Below, in pieces: positions 1-5,989 of a stretch of 7,476 nucleotides of DNA. Numbering within the stretch: position 1 is the stretch's first letter; every line of letters begins with the position of its first letter. Source of the DNA: Thiohalobacter sp. (lineage in GTDB: Bacteria; Pseudomonadota; Gammaproteobacteria; DSM-19610); the NCBI GenBank assembly GCA_027010005.1, contig JALVCM010000446.1, forward strand, positions 1 through 7,476, read 5' to 3'. The position numbers and the translations under genes were made by a program. The notes beneath the pieces are model-generated. The model was not told the origin of the DNA and made no database searches. It saw only the letters and a list, made by a program, of their open reading frames with translations.

Positions 1-925
1 CCAGTTCTTCCAGATTGAAGTCACTGCCCTGGTCGAGGATGCGCGCACAGTCACCGCCGATGGTGCGCGAGGCGACTTCCAGTATCCACGCGTCATGTTC
101 ATCGACACGCAATTCAGCGTGCACCGGGCCGGTGGTCAGGCCATAGGCTTCACAGGCGCGGGCGACATTGCGTTCGATCCGTGCCTGCGTTGCCGCATCA
201 AGCTGTGAAGGTGTGACGTAGATAGTTTCCTCAAAGAACGGACCGGTCAGTGGATCGGGTTTGTCGAACAGGGTCAGGGTGGTGAGCCGGCCTTCGTGCA
301 GGAAGCCTTCGTAGGCCACTTCAATCCCGTCGATGTAACGTTCTATCAGCAGGTTCGATTGCAGGAACGGATCGGTCTGTTCGGCAAGAATGGGTTTGAC
401 GCGTTCACACGCAGCAATGAATTCATCCAGGTTATTCACACGCATCACGCCACGGCTGGCAGACAGATTGAGTGGTTTGATGACGCATGGCCAGGGCATG
501 GCCTGCGCCTGCCTTTCCAGCGGTTTGTTCAGGTCAACCAGACTGTGCATGGGGACAGGCACATCGGCCAGCGCCAGGTGTGCGCGGGCGAGGTCCTTGC
601 GGCGTGACAGGCGTGCAGCCCCGGGCGGGTTGTGTGGCAGGCCCAGTGCCTGCGCGGCCATGGCGGCCAGCTCGACGGTACTGTCATCGCTGCCAAGAAT
701 ACCGTCGAAGGGGGTCAGTTCAGCCTGGCGAAGAATGTCCTGCAAGGCTGTTTGGCTGTTGTCCGGGTCGATGTGCAGGCCGCGGGAGACTTCGGTAATA
801 AGGGAATGCTCGCCACGCGAGGCGATCAGCGTATCCACACCCATTCGCCGGGCGGCGAACAGGTAGGGTGCGATACGGTAGCTGCCCGGCTGGGCAACCA
901 GCAGGAGGTAATGGCTCAGCCGCAA
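1..925 (-). CDS. ATP-grasp ligase-like protein, 3' end outside the window
   Basis: About 308 codons are visible with no stop, and the C-terminus lies beyond the left edge. The N-terminus (SHYLLLVAQPGSYRIAPY, about residues 4-21 from the TTG) is a Rossmann-like pre-ATP-grasp strand and helix. The ATP-grasp core follows: CVIKP with the nucleotide-binding Lys150, a glycine-containing loop (SASRG), IERYIDGIE, GPVHAELRV, and the metal-binding EVASRTIGGD (Glu283 to Asp292). Family knowledge: such proteins join a carboxylate to an amine or similar nucleophile through an acyl-phosphate. The layout resembles L-amino-acid ligase or biotin-carboxylase-like members, but the substrate cannot be read from sequence. 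No ATG or GTG lies in frame before the ATG at 844, which would cut off the first strand. I chose TTG at 925, overlapping the end of erpA by 10 bases; CTG at 919 is an alternative. The upstream ribosome site is weak, so translational coupling to erpA is inferred. Family call is firm, start is uncertain. Confidence 0.83.
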   Translation of the reverse strand, partial: MRLSHYLLLVAQPGSYRIAPYLFAARRMGVDTLIASRGEHSLITEVSRGLHIDPDNSQTALQDILRQAELTPFDGILGSDDSTVELAAMAAQALGLPHNPPGAARLSRRKDLARAHLALADVPVPMHSLVDLNKPLERQAQAMPWPCVIKPLNLSASRGVMRVNNLDEFIAACERVKPILAEQTDPFLQSNLLIERYIDGIEVAYEGFLHEGRLTTLTLFDKPDPLTGPFFEETIYVTPSQLDAATQARIERNVARACEAYGLTTGPVHAELRVDEHDAWILEVASRTIGGDCARILDQGSDFNLEEL

Positions 926-1293
926 CCGCCGCCGGCTGCACCACAGGCGCCGCAGGTGCCAGCGCCGCCGGTGTTGGCGAATACGTTCTTGAACACGAAG
1001 CTCTTGTTTACGCCCTGCGTCTTGAAGTCGATTTCCACGCCTTCGAGGAAGCCCAGCGCAACGGCATCAACATAGATATTCATGCCGTCTTTTTCCAGCA
1101 CGCAATCGTACTGGTTCGGCTGTTCAACAAAGGTCATGCCGTAAGACATGCCGCCACAACCCCCGCCGGAGACAAAGATACGCACGCCGGTGACGGCGTC
1201 TTCATTCTCGGTGAGCGCGATCAGCTGCTCGACGGCTTCCGGGGAAACCTTGATTTCGTCGCTGAGTTTCGGGTTGAACTGTACTTCGGACAT
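916..1293 (-). CDS. erpA: A-type iron-sulfur cluster carrier/insertion protein ErpA
   Basis: This 125-residue protein belongs to the HesB/IscA/ErpA family, which accepts Fe-S clusters from the assembly scaffold and delivers them to apo-enzymes in the cytoplasm. The N-terminal half (ISP-like VSPEAVEQLIAL, then GVRIFVSGGGCGGMSYG) carries the first conserved cysteine, Cys46, followed by DGMNIYVD and the FLEGVEIDF strand. The family ends in a Cys-x-Cys pair within NPNA..CGCG. Here that region reads ANTGGAGTCGACG and the chain ends GGGCG, giving Cys114, Cys117 and Cys124: a CxxC pair plus an extra cysteine. Length is slightly above the roughly 110-115 usual for ErpA. The ATG at 1293 has only a weak GGTGG site before it. 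ErpA rather than IscA is chosen from general resemblance and because no isc genes are nearby, so the exact paralogue is an inference. LeuC in this window is itself a [4Fe-4S] enzyme and a possible client. Confidence 0.88.
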   Translation of the reverse strand: MSEVQFNPKLSDEIKVSPEAVEQLIALTENEDAVTGVRIFVSGGGCGGMSYGMTFVEQPNQYDCVLEKDGMNIYVDAVALGFLEGVEIDFKTQGVNKSFVFKNVFANTGGAGTCGACGAAGGGCG

Positions 1294-1359
1294 AGGGCCA
1301 CCGTAATCAGGTATTAGTTTAATAGGTAACAGTTTACCACGTCTTCCTGAGAAATATTC

Positions 1360-1380
1360 GGGGTCAGAGTAAAAACCCCG
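1360..1380. repeat. Short inverted element, similar to the core of the REP-like elements at 3901 and 4658
   Basis: CGGGG at 1360-1364 pairs with CCCCG at 1376-1380 around TCAGAGTAAAAA. The layout CGGGGTCAG..AAAACCC recurs in the loop of the leuD-leuB repeat (4687-4704) and, in reverse complement and less exactly, in the leuC-leuD repeat. Here the long GC-rich arms are absent. It lies 67 bases upstream of the erpA start on the strand transcribed leftward. It has no U-tract, so it is a poor terminator candidate. Confidence 0.45.
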
Positions 1381-1400
1381 GAACCTCTGGTTAATTCATT

Positions 1401-1475
1401 TACCGTCATCCCGGCGAATGCCGGGATCCAGTGTTTTCAATAACATGGATTCCGGCATTCGCCGGAATGACGGTA
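1401..1475. repeat. REP-like double hairpin, family A copy 1
   Basis: Two 30-base arms (1401-1430 and 1446-1475) are inverted copies of each other with 28 of 30 positions matching, separated by 15 bases. Each arm is also a perfect small hairpin by itself: ATCCCGGC/GCCGGGAT with loop GAAT in the left arm, and ATTCCGGC/GCCGGAAT with loop ATTC in the right arm. The GTCAT-CCGGC-GCCGG-AT-CCA pattern is a widespread intergenic repeat type in Proteobacteria. It lies between the end of the LysR gene and erpA. There is no T-run after the hairpin on the minus strand, so it does not look like an intrinsic terminator for the regulator. A second copy lies at 5874. Confidence 0.85.
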
Positions 1476-1504
1476 GTTTTAAGCGGAATGACAGTGGGTT
1501 TTAA
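1463..1504. repeat. Tandem 21-base duplication of the repeat's right edge
   Basis: CGGAATGACGGTAGTTTTA (from 1463) is followed by a diverged copy, CGGAATGACAGTGGGTTTTA (from 1484). The copy includes the end of the family A arm plus adjoining flank, so it appears to be a local duplication made after insertion. No coding or regulatory role is visible. Confidence 0.55.
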
Positions 1505-1519
1505 ATAGTCAGGCGAGGG

Positions 1520-2386
1520 TCACGCCGCGTGTAGTAACGCCTGCAAGGCCAGCGCCGCATTCGACAGCGTGCGTTCCCGGTGCGTGACCACGCCCAGGGT
1601 GCGCTGCAACTGCAGTTCGCGCACCCGGATATGTTTCAGCTGTCCGTCCAGCATGGTCAATGGCAACAGGCTCCAGCCCATGCCAACCGAGACCAGCATG
1701 CGGATGGTTTCCAGGTAGTTTGTCGACAGGATGACGTCGAGTTTTACCCCGGCCTCGCTGAAAGCCCGTTCAGCGATCTGGCGTGTGTAGGTACCGGTTG
1801 CCGGCAGAATGGCCGGGTGCTCCAGCAGTGAAGATAAGCCCGTTCGACGCTGGTTGGCGAGCGGGTGCTCGTTCGAAACCACGATCCCCAGCGGGTCTTC
1901 CCACACCGGGTCGAGCGAAAGATTTACTGAAGGATCGGGTGGCAGGGTAACGATGGCCAGTTCCAGTTCGCCGTGTTCAACAGCCACACAGGCGGCCTCG
2001 GAATCCATGAAACGGATATCCAGTCGTACCTCCGGGTGCTGCCGGGTAAAGGCCTTCAGTGCCGGTGGCAGGCGATGCAGGCCGATGTGGTGGCTGGTCG
2101 CGAAACGTAGTGTGCCATGGACCTCGCCGGTAAGGTTAGAGATGGCGCGCACGCTGTCCTCGATTTCCACCAGGATGGTGCGTGCCCTGGGTTGCAGGGC
2201 GCGGCCGGCTTCCGTCAGTGACACGGTGCGTCCGATGCGGTCGAACAGGCGCGCATCCAGCTCATTTTCCAGCGACGCAATGCGTTTGCTGATGGCGGGC
2301 TGGGTCAGAAACAGGCGTTCCGCCGCCTGCGAGAAGGAACCGGCATCGGCGACAGCGAGAAAAGCCCTGAGTGAAGCAACATCCAT
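1520..2386 (-). CDS. LysR-family transcriptional regulator, divergent from leuC
   Basis: A full-length LysR-type regulator of 288 residues. The N-terminal winged helix-turn-helix spans about residues 2-60 and has the family pattern FLAVADAGSFSQAAERLFLTQPAISKRIASLENEL (written here as one block for its diagnostic core around residues 18-36: SFSQAAERL then TQPAISKRI), followed by LFDR at 47-50 and a linker helix. The C-terminal effector-binding domain starts near residue 90 (GTLRFATSHHIG) and runs to the end. It is transcribed away from leuC with 89 bases between the start codons, the classic layout for a regulator controlling its divergent neighbour. By analogy with the LysR gene in front of leuC in Pseudomonas, control of leuCDB is inferred; the ligand is not known from sequence. 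The ATG at 2386 gives the normal MDVASLRAFL start but has only a weak GGA before it, three bases away. Confidence 0.93.
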   Translation of the reverse strand: MDVASLRAFLAVADAGSFSQAAERLFLTQPAISKRIASLENELDARLFDRIGRTVSLTEAGRALQPRARTILVEIEDSVRAISNLTGEVHGTLRFATSHHIGLHRLPPALKAFTRQHPEVRLDIRFMDSEAACVAVEHGELELAIVTLPPDPSVNLSLDPVWEDPLGIVVSNEHPLANQRRTGLSSLLEHPAILPATGTYTRQIAERAFSEAGVKLDVILSTNYLETIRMLVSVGMGWSLLPLTMLDGQLKHIRVRELQLQRTLGVVTHRERTLSNAALALQALLHAA

Positions 2387-2420
2387 ATTCCATATAGTAA
2401 TCCAAAATATGAAAAATATG
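2384..2420. promoter_or_regulatory. Probable LysR operator with nested CATAT/ATATG inverted repeats
   Basis: CATAT at 2391-2395 and ATATG at 2407-2411 are perfect inverted half-sites separated by exactly 11 bases, matching the LysR-family T-N11-A rule. A second outer pair, CATAT at 2384-2388 and ATATG at 2416-2420, surrounds the first. The outer left half-site includes the start codon of the LysR gene. The AT-rich stretch stands out from its GC-rich surroundings. Binding by the adjacent regulator is inferred from position and pattern. Confidence 0.68.
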
Positions 2421-2422
2421 AA
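2394..2422 (-). promoter_or_regulatory. Candidate promoter of the LysR gene, overlapping the operator
   Basis: On the minus strand TTCATA (2422-2417) and TACTAT (2399-2394) are 17 bases apart, each matching 4 of 6 positions of the sigma-70 consensus. Transcription would begin near 2387, giving a leaderless or nearly leaderless message, which fits the weak ribosome site. The hexamers lie inside the operator repeats, so bound regulator would block them. Confidence 0.35.
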
Positions 2423-2452
2423 TTGGAGTTATTTATGGTTCCGCCGTAGGAT
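2423..2452 (+). promoter_or_regulatory. Candidate leuC operon promoter
   Basis: TTGGAG (2423-2428) and TAGGAT (2447-2452) are 18 bases apart, with 3 of 6 and 4 of 6 consensus matches. The weak -35 box directly after the outer ATATG half-site suits an activator-dependent promoter. The start would fall shortly before the leuC ribosome site. This is a tentative assignment. Confidence 0.3.
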
Positions 2453-2475
2453 AGCGTCACAGTCAGGAGGGAACG

Positions 2476-3891
2476 ATGAGCGGCAAGACACTCTACGACA
2501 AATTGTGGGACGCACACCTCGTGCGCGAGGATGACAACGGCACCGGTCTTATCTATATCGACCGGCACCTGGTACATGAAGTGACCTCACCGCAGGCCTT
2601 CGAGGGGCTGCGCCTCACCGGGCGCAACCCCTGGCGTACAGATGCCGTGCTGGCGGTGCCCGACCACAATGTCCCGACCACGCAGCGTGACCAGGGCGTG
2701 GCAGGTATTACCGATCCGGTGGCGCGACTCCAGGTGGAAACCCTGGACAGCAACTGCGAGAGTTTCGGGATTACCGAGTTCCACATGAACGACCTGCGCC
2801 AGGGCATTGTGCACGTCATCGGCCCGGAGCAGGGCGCCACCCTGCCCGGTATGACGGTAGTGTGCGGTGATTCGCATACCTCCACGCACGGTGCGTTCGG
2901 TGCCATGGCGTTCGGTATCGGCACCTCGGAAGTCGAGCACGTGCTGGCGACCCAGTGCCTGATCCAGAAGAAATCGAAAAACATGCAGGTGCGCGTGGAA
3001 GGCGAACTCGGCGAAGGCGTCACCGCCAAGGACGTGGTGCTGGCCATCATCGGCGAGATCGGCACGGCCGGCGGCACGGGCTATGCCATCGAGTTTGCCG
3101 GTAGCGGGATCGAATCGCTTTCCATCGAGGGCCGCATGACGGTGTGCAACATGGCCATTGAAGCCGGTGCGCGCTGCGGCATGGTGGCTGTCGACCAGAA
3201 GACGATTGATTATGTCACCGGCCGGCCGTTTGCGCCGAAGGGCGAGATGCTGGAACGGGCCATCGAGAACTGGCGTGACCTGCACAGTGATAATGATTCA
3301 GTGTTCGATCGCGTGGTGACGCTGAAGGCAGCGGATATTCAGCCGCAGGTTACCTGGGGCACCTCACCGGAAATGGTGGTGCCGGTCAACGCGGCGGTAC
3401 CCGACCCGGCACAGGAAACTGACAGCGTGAAACAGACCGGTATGCAGAAGGCGCTCGAATACATGGCACTGCAACCCGGCATGCCGGTTACCGACATAAC
3501 GATTGACAAGGTGTTTATCGGTTCCTGCACCAACTCGCGTATCGAGGACCTGCGCCAGGCGGCAGCAGTCGCGAAAGGCCGCAAGGTGGCGGACAATGTC
3601 GCGCTTGCCATGGTAGTACCTGGCTCGGGGCTGGTTAAACAGCAGGCTGAAGAAGAAGGACTGGACAGGATCTTTATCGAGGCCGGCTTTGAATGGCGTG
3701 AACCGGGTTGTTCCATGTGTCTCGCCATGAATGCCGACCGGCTGGAACCGGGCGAGCGTTGTGCCTCGACCTCCAACCGCAACTTCGAGGGGCGCCAGGG
3801 CGCCGGTGGGCGCACGCACCTGGTCAGCCCGGCGATGGCGGCCGCAGCAGCGGTGGCCGGGCATTTTATCGATGCCCGCGAACTGGTCTGA
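2476..3891 (+). CDS. leuC: 3-isopropylmalate dehydratase, large subunit
   Basis: A 471-residue aconitase-family protein that, with LeuD, converts 2-isopropylmalate to 3-isopropylmalate in leucine synthesis. The start [13 protein letters not shown] is typical of bacterial Leu[15 protein letters not shown] (from about residue 129) is the conserved substrate-site region. The three ligands of the [4Fe-4S] cluster are present: Cys351 in GSCTNSR, and Cys412 and Cys415 in EPGCSMC. The late RNFEGRQG and [15 protein letters not shown] motifs are intact, and the length matches the usual 465-475. The ATG is preceded by a perfect AGGAGG at 2465-2470 with five bases between, the strongest ribosome site in the window. 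It is the first gene of the rightward operon and lies opposite the LysR gene. leuA is not beside it, unlike the enteric leuABCD order. Confidence 0.98.
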   Translation: MSGKTLYDKLWDAHLVREDDNGTGLIYIDRHLVHEVTSPQAFEGLRLTGRNPWRTDAVLAVPDHNVPTTQRDQGVAGITDPVARLQVETLDSNCESFGITEFHMNDLRQGIVHVIGPEQGATLPGMTVVCGDSHTSTHGAFGAMAFGIGTSEVEHVLATQCLIQKKSKNMQVRVEGELGEGVTAKDVVLAIIGEIGTAGGTGYAIEFAGSGIESLSIEGRMTVCNMAIEAGARCGMVAVDQKTIDYVTGRPFAPKGEMLERAIENWRDLHSDNDSVFDRVVTLKAADIQPQVTWGTSPEMVVPVNAAVPDPAQETDSVKQTGMQKALEYMALQPGMPVTDITIDKVFIGSCTNSRIEDLRQAAAVAKGRKVADNVALAMVVPGSGLVKQQAEEEGLDRIFIEAGFEWREPGCSMCLAMNADRLEPGERCASTSNRNFEGRQGAGGRTHLVSPAMAAAAAVAGHFIDARELV

Positions 3892-3900
3892 ACGACGCGT

Positions 3901-3967
3901 AGGAGCGGGCTTGCCCGCGAACGGGTTTTGGTTGGTCCCCGTAACATTCGCGGGCAAGCCCGCTCCT
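3901..3967. repeat. REP-like inverted repeat, family B copy 1, in the leuC-leuD gap
   Basis: Arms at 3901-3921 and 3947-3967 are perfect 21-base inverted copies beginning AGGAGCGGGC, around a 25-base loop. Each arm also folds on itself (GCGGGC-TT-GCCCGC), and ACGGG/CCCGT in the loop can pair too. The AGGAGCGGGCTTGCCCGCGA pattern is a familiar REP type of Pseudomonas and relatives. It begins nine bases after the leuC stop. Such hairpins often protect the upstream message from 3' exonucleases; that role is inferred. Confidence 0.88.
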
Positions 3968-4011
3968 GCATTGATGGTTGTAAACACAACAGGTTAAGGG
4001 CTAATAGCGAT

Positions 4012-4662
4012 ATGGAAAAATTCACAACACTTGACGGCCTGGTGATGCCGCTCGATCGACCCAATGTCGATACCGACGCCATCATCCCCAAGCAATACCT
4101 CAAGTCGGTCAAGCGCAGCGGCTTTGGCCCCAATGCCTTCGATGACTGGCGCTACCTCGACCCGGGTGAACCCGGCGAGGACCACAGCAAGCGGCGCCCG
4201 AACCCGGACTTCGTGATGAACCAGCCACGTTACCACGGCGCGCAGATCCTGCTCGGGCGCGAGAACTTCGGTTGTGGTTCCTCGCGCGAGCACGCGGTCT
4301 GGGCACTGGAAGACGCGGGTTTCCGGGTTGTGATCGCGCCGAGCTTTGCAGATATCTTTTTTAACAACTGTTTCAAGAACGGTGTGCTGCCCATCGTGCT
4401 GGATGCGGGGGTAATGGATCGCCTGTTTGCCGAGGTCGAGGCCAGTGTAGGTTACCGCCTGATGGTGGATCTCGAAGCGCAGACCATCGCCACACCGGAT
4501 GGTGAGGTCATCCACTTCGAGGTGGACGAGTTTCGTAAGTACTGCCTGCTCAACGGGCTGGACGATATTGGTCTGACCCTGCAGCATGCCGATGAAATTC
4601 ATGCCTACGAACAACGCCGTCGCGCCGAAGCGCCCTGGTTGTTCAATGCTATAACTCTGTAG
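4012..4662 (+). CDS. leuD: 3-isopropylmalate dehydratase, small subunit
   Basis: A 216-residue swivel-domain subunit that pairs with LeuC to form isopropylmalate isomerase. It shows the family start ([25 protein letters not shown]), the loop GCGSSREHA at residues 87-95 that reaches into the active site, and the following [19 protein letters not shown] and NCFKNGVLP segments. The length agrees with the 200-215 usual for the family. I chose ATG at 4012 ([10 protein letters not shown]); an in-frame TTG at 3928 would start inside the hairpin repeat and add residues foreign to LeuD. A modest AAGGG lies 11 bases before the ATG, a long spacing. The stop codon TAG (4660-4662) is formed by the edge of the next repeat element. 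Confidence 0.97.
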   Translation: MEKFTTLDGLVMPLDRPNVDTDAIIPKQYLKSVKRSGFGPNAFDDWRYLDPGEPGEDHSKRRPNPDFVMNQPRYHGAQILLGRENFGCGSSREHAVWALEDAGFRVVIAPSFADIFFNNCFKNGVLPIVLDAGVMDRLFAEVEASVGYRLMVDLEAQTIATPDGEVIHFEVDEFRKYCLLNGLDDIGLTLQHADEIHAYEQRRRAEAPWLFNAITL

Positions 4663-4729
4663 GAGCGGGCTCGCCCGCGAACAGAACGGGGTCAGGCAAA
4701 ACCCGTTCGCGGGCAAGCCCGCTCCTACA
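4658..4729. repeat. REP-like inverted repeat, family B copy 2, overlapping the leuD stop
   Basis: Arms at 4658-4682 and 4705-4729 pair over 24 of 25 positions around a 22-base loop. The loop (core AACGGGGTCAGG..AAAACCCG) matches the loop of copy 1 when that copy is read on the opposite strand, so the two copies are the same element in opposite orientations. The leuD stop codon lies inside the left arm. The right arm ends about 50 bases before leuB. Confidence 0.88.
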
Positions 4730-4780
4730 GGGGGGTGTCCACGGTGTGAATTGTGTGTTTTTATTTCAGGAAAAATGACT

Positions 4781-5848
4781 ATGAAGAAGATACTCATACT
4801 CCCCGGTGACGGCATCGGCCCGGAGATTGTTGCGGAAGCCGTGAAAGTGCTGGACCGGCTCAGGGCCGACGGCCTGTCGGTGGAGCTGGAACAGGGCCTG
4901 GTTGGTGGTTCGGCCTACGACGCCAAGGGCCACCCGTTACCGGAAGATACCCTGGTGCAGGCGCGCGCGGCAGATGCCATTCTGCTCGGCGCGGTTGGCG
5001 GCCCGCAGTATGAATCGCTGGACCGTCCACTGCGGCCGGAGCAGGGCCTGCTGGGTCTGCGCGCGGAACTGAAGCTGTTTTCCAACCTGCGCCCGGCGAT
5101 TCTTTACCCGCAACTGGCGGAGGCTTCGACACTGAAGCCCGAGGTCGTGTCCGGCCTGGACATCATGATCGTGCGTGAACTCACCGGTGGGATTTATTTC
5201 GGCCAGCCACGCGGCGTGCGCACGCTCGACAATGGTGAGAAGGAAGGTTTCAATACCTTGGTGTACCGCGAGTCGGAGATCGAGCGTATCGGCCGTTCCG
5301 CGTTTGAGATTGCGCAGAAACGCGGCAAGCGCCTGTGTTCGGTCGACAAGGCCAATGTACTGGAAGTCACCGAGTTGTGGCGCCAGGTGATGCTGGAGCT
5401 GGCAAAGGACTACCCGGACGTCGAACTGAGCCATATGTACGTGGATAATGCTGCCATGCAGCTGGTGCGTGCGCCCAAACAGTTTGATGTCATGGTGACC
5501 ACCAACCTGTTCGGCGATATCCTGTCCGATGCGGCCGCCATGCTGACCGGTTCGATCGGCATGCTGCCATCCGCCTCGCTGGATGCGGACGGCAAGGGCA
5601 TGTACGAACCGATCCACGGCTCGGCCCCCGACATTGCCGGGCAGGGCGTGGCGAACCCGCTGGCAACGATCCTGTCGGTGGCGATGATGCTGCGCTACAG
5701 CTTCGGCCAGCCAGAGCCAGCGGAGCGTATCGAAGTCGCCGTGGGCAAGGTGCTGGACCAGGGTTTGCGTACCCCGGACATTGCCGCCGAGGGGCAGGCC
5801 AGCGTGGGGACTGCCGAAATGGGCGATGCCGTGGTGGCAGCGCTTTAA
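4781..5848 (+). CDS. leuB: 3-isopropylmalate dehydrogenase
   Basis: This NAD-dependent, metal-requiring decarboxylating dehydrogenase turns 3-isopropylmalate into 2-oxoisocaproate, the immediate precursor of leucine. The 355-residue chain begins with [11 protein letters not shown], has the catalytic Tyr139 in [10 protein letters not shown], Lys190 in DKANVL, and the metal-binding aspartates Asp222 ([10 protein letters not shown]), Asp246 and Asp250 ([12 protein letters not shown]). The NAD site [13 protein letters not shown], which separates it from NADP isocitrate dehydrogenases, is near residue 270. AGGA at 4768-4771 is nine bases before ATG 4781 but only three before the in-frame ATG at 4775, so I prefer 4781; the 4775 start would add only Met-Thr. 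It sits 118 bases after leuD, in the same direction, as part of the leu operon. Confidence 0.97.
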   Translation: MKKILILPGDGIGPEIVAEAVKVLDRLRADGLSVELEQGLVGGSAYDAKGHPLPEDTLVQARAADAILLGAVGGPQYESLDRPLRPEQGLLGLRAELKLFSNLRPAILYPQLAEASTLKPEVVSGLDIMIVRELTGGIYFGQPRGVRTLDNGEKEGFNTLVYRESEIERIGRSAFEIAQKRGKRLCSVDKANVLEVTELWRQVMLELAKDYPDVELSHMYVDNAAMQLVRAPKQFDVMVTTNLFGDILSDAAAMLTGSIGMLPSASLDADGKGMYEPIHGSAPDIAGQGVANPLATILSVAMMLRYSFGQPEPAERIEVAVGKVLDQGLRTPDIAAEGQASVGTAEMGDAVVAAL

Positions 5849-5873
5849 GATTAACGTAAGACCTTACCTGTTT

Positions 5874-5943
5874 CGTCATGCCGGCGAAGGCCGGCATCCA
5901 GAACATTGGGTGGCATGGATTCCGGCATGCGCCGGAATGACGG
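5874..5943. repeat. REP-like double hairpin, family A copy 2, in the leuB-asd gap
   Basis: The left arm (5874-5900) contains ATGCCGGC/GCCGGCAT with loop GAAG. The right arm (5916-5943) contains ATTCCGGC/GCCGGAAT with loop ATGC. The outer GTCAT..ATCCA frame and the inverted arrangement match the copy at 1401. It begins 25 bases after the leuB stop and ends 46 bases before asd. No T-run follows, so it is not a clear terminator. Confidence 0.85.
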
Positions 5944-5989
5944 AGGGCAGGACGAAGGGTAGAAGAAAATACAGGAATCAGGAGTCATT

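Noticed and set aside
296..1317. Several plus-strand open frames of 100-158 codons
   Set aside because: They lie opposite the ATP-grasp gene and erpA, which have clear family motifs on the minus strand. Their translations show no recognisable domain.
1294..1345. IscR-type operator and promoter upstream of erpA
   Set aside because: ATACCTGATTACGG only partly resembles an IscR half-site, and no convincing -35/-10 pair was found, so it was not called.
916..2386. New defence or biosynthetic system made of the LysR, erpA and ATP-grasp genes
   Set aside because: The LysR gene faces leuC and is separated from erpA by a repeat-filled gap. Two genes alone, one cut by the edge, do not support a new system.
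2409..2475. Possible leucine leader peptide and attenuator before leuC
   Set aside because: The frame starting MKNMNWSYLW has no run of leucine codons, does not stop before leuC, and no terminator hairpin with a T-run is present.
3928..4011. Longer LeuD starting at TTG 3928
   Set aside because: The added residues are translated from the repeat hairpin, and LeuD homology begins at the ATG at 4012.
4751..4780. Longer LeuB starting at TTG 4751
   Set aside because: The added residues (MCVFISGK) are not part of LeuB, and the ribosome site lies within that stretch, just before 4775/4781.
1401..5943. CRISPR array or intrinsic terminators made of the repeated hairpins
   Set aside because: The copies are scattered, inverted and not regularly spaced with unique spacers, and none is followed by a T-run of the terminator type.
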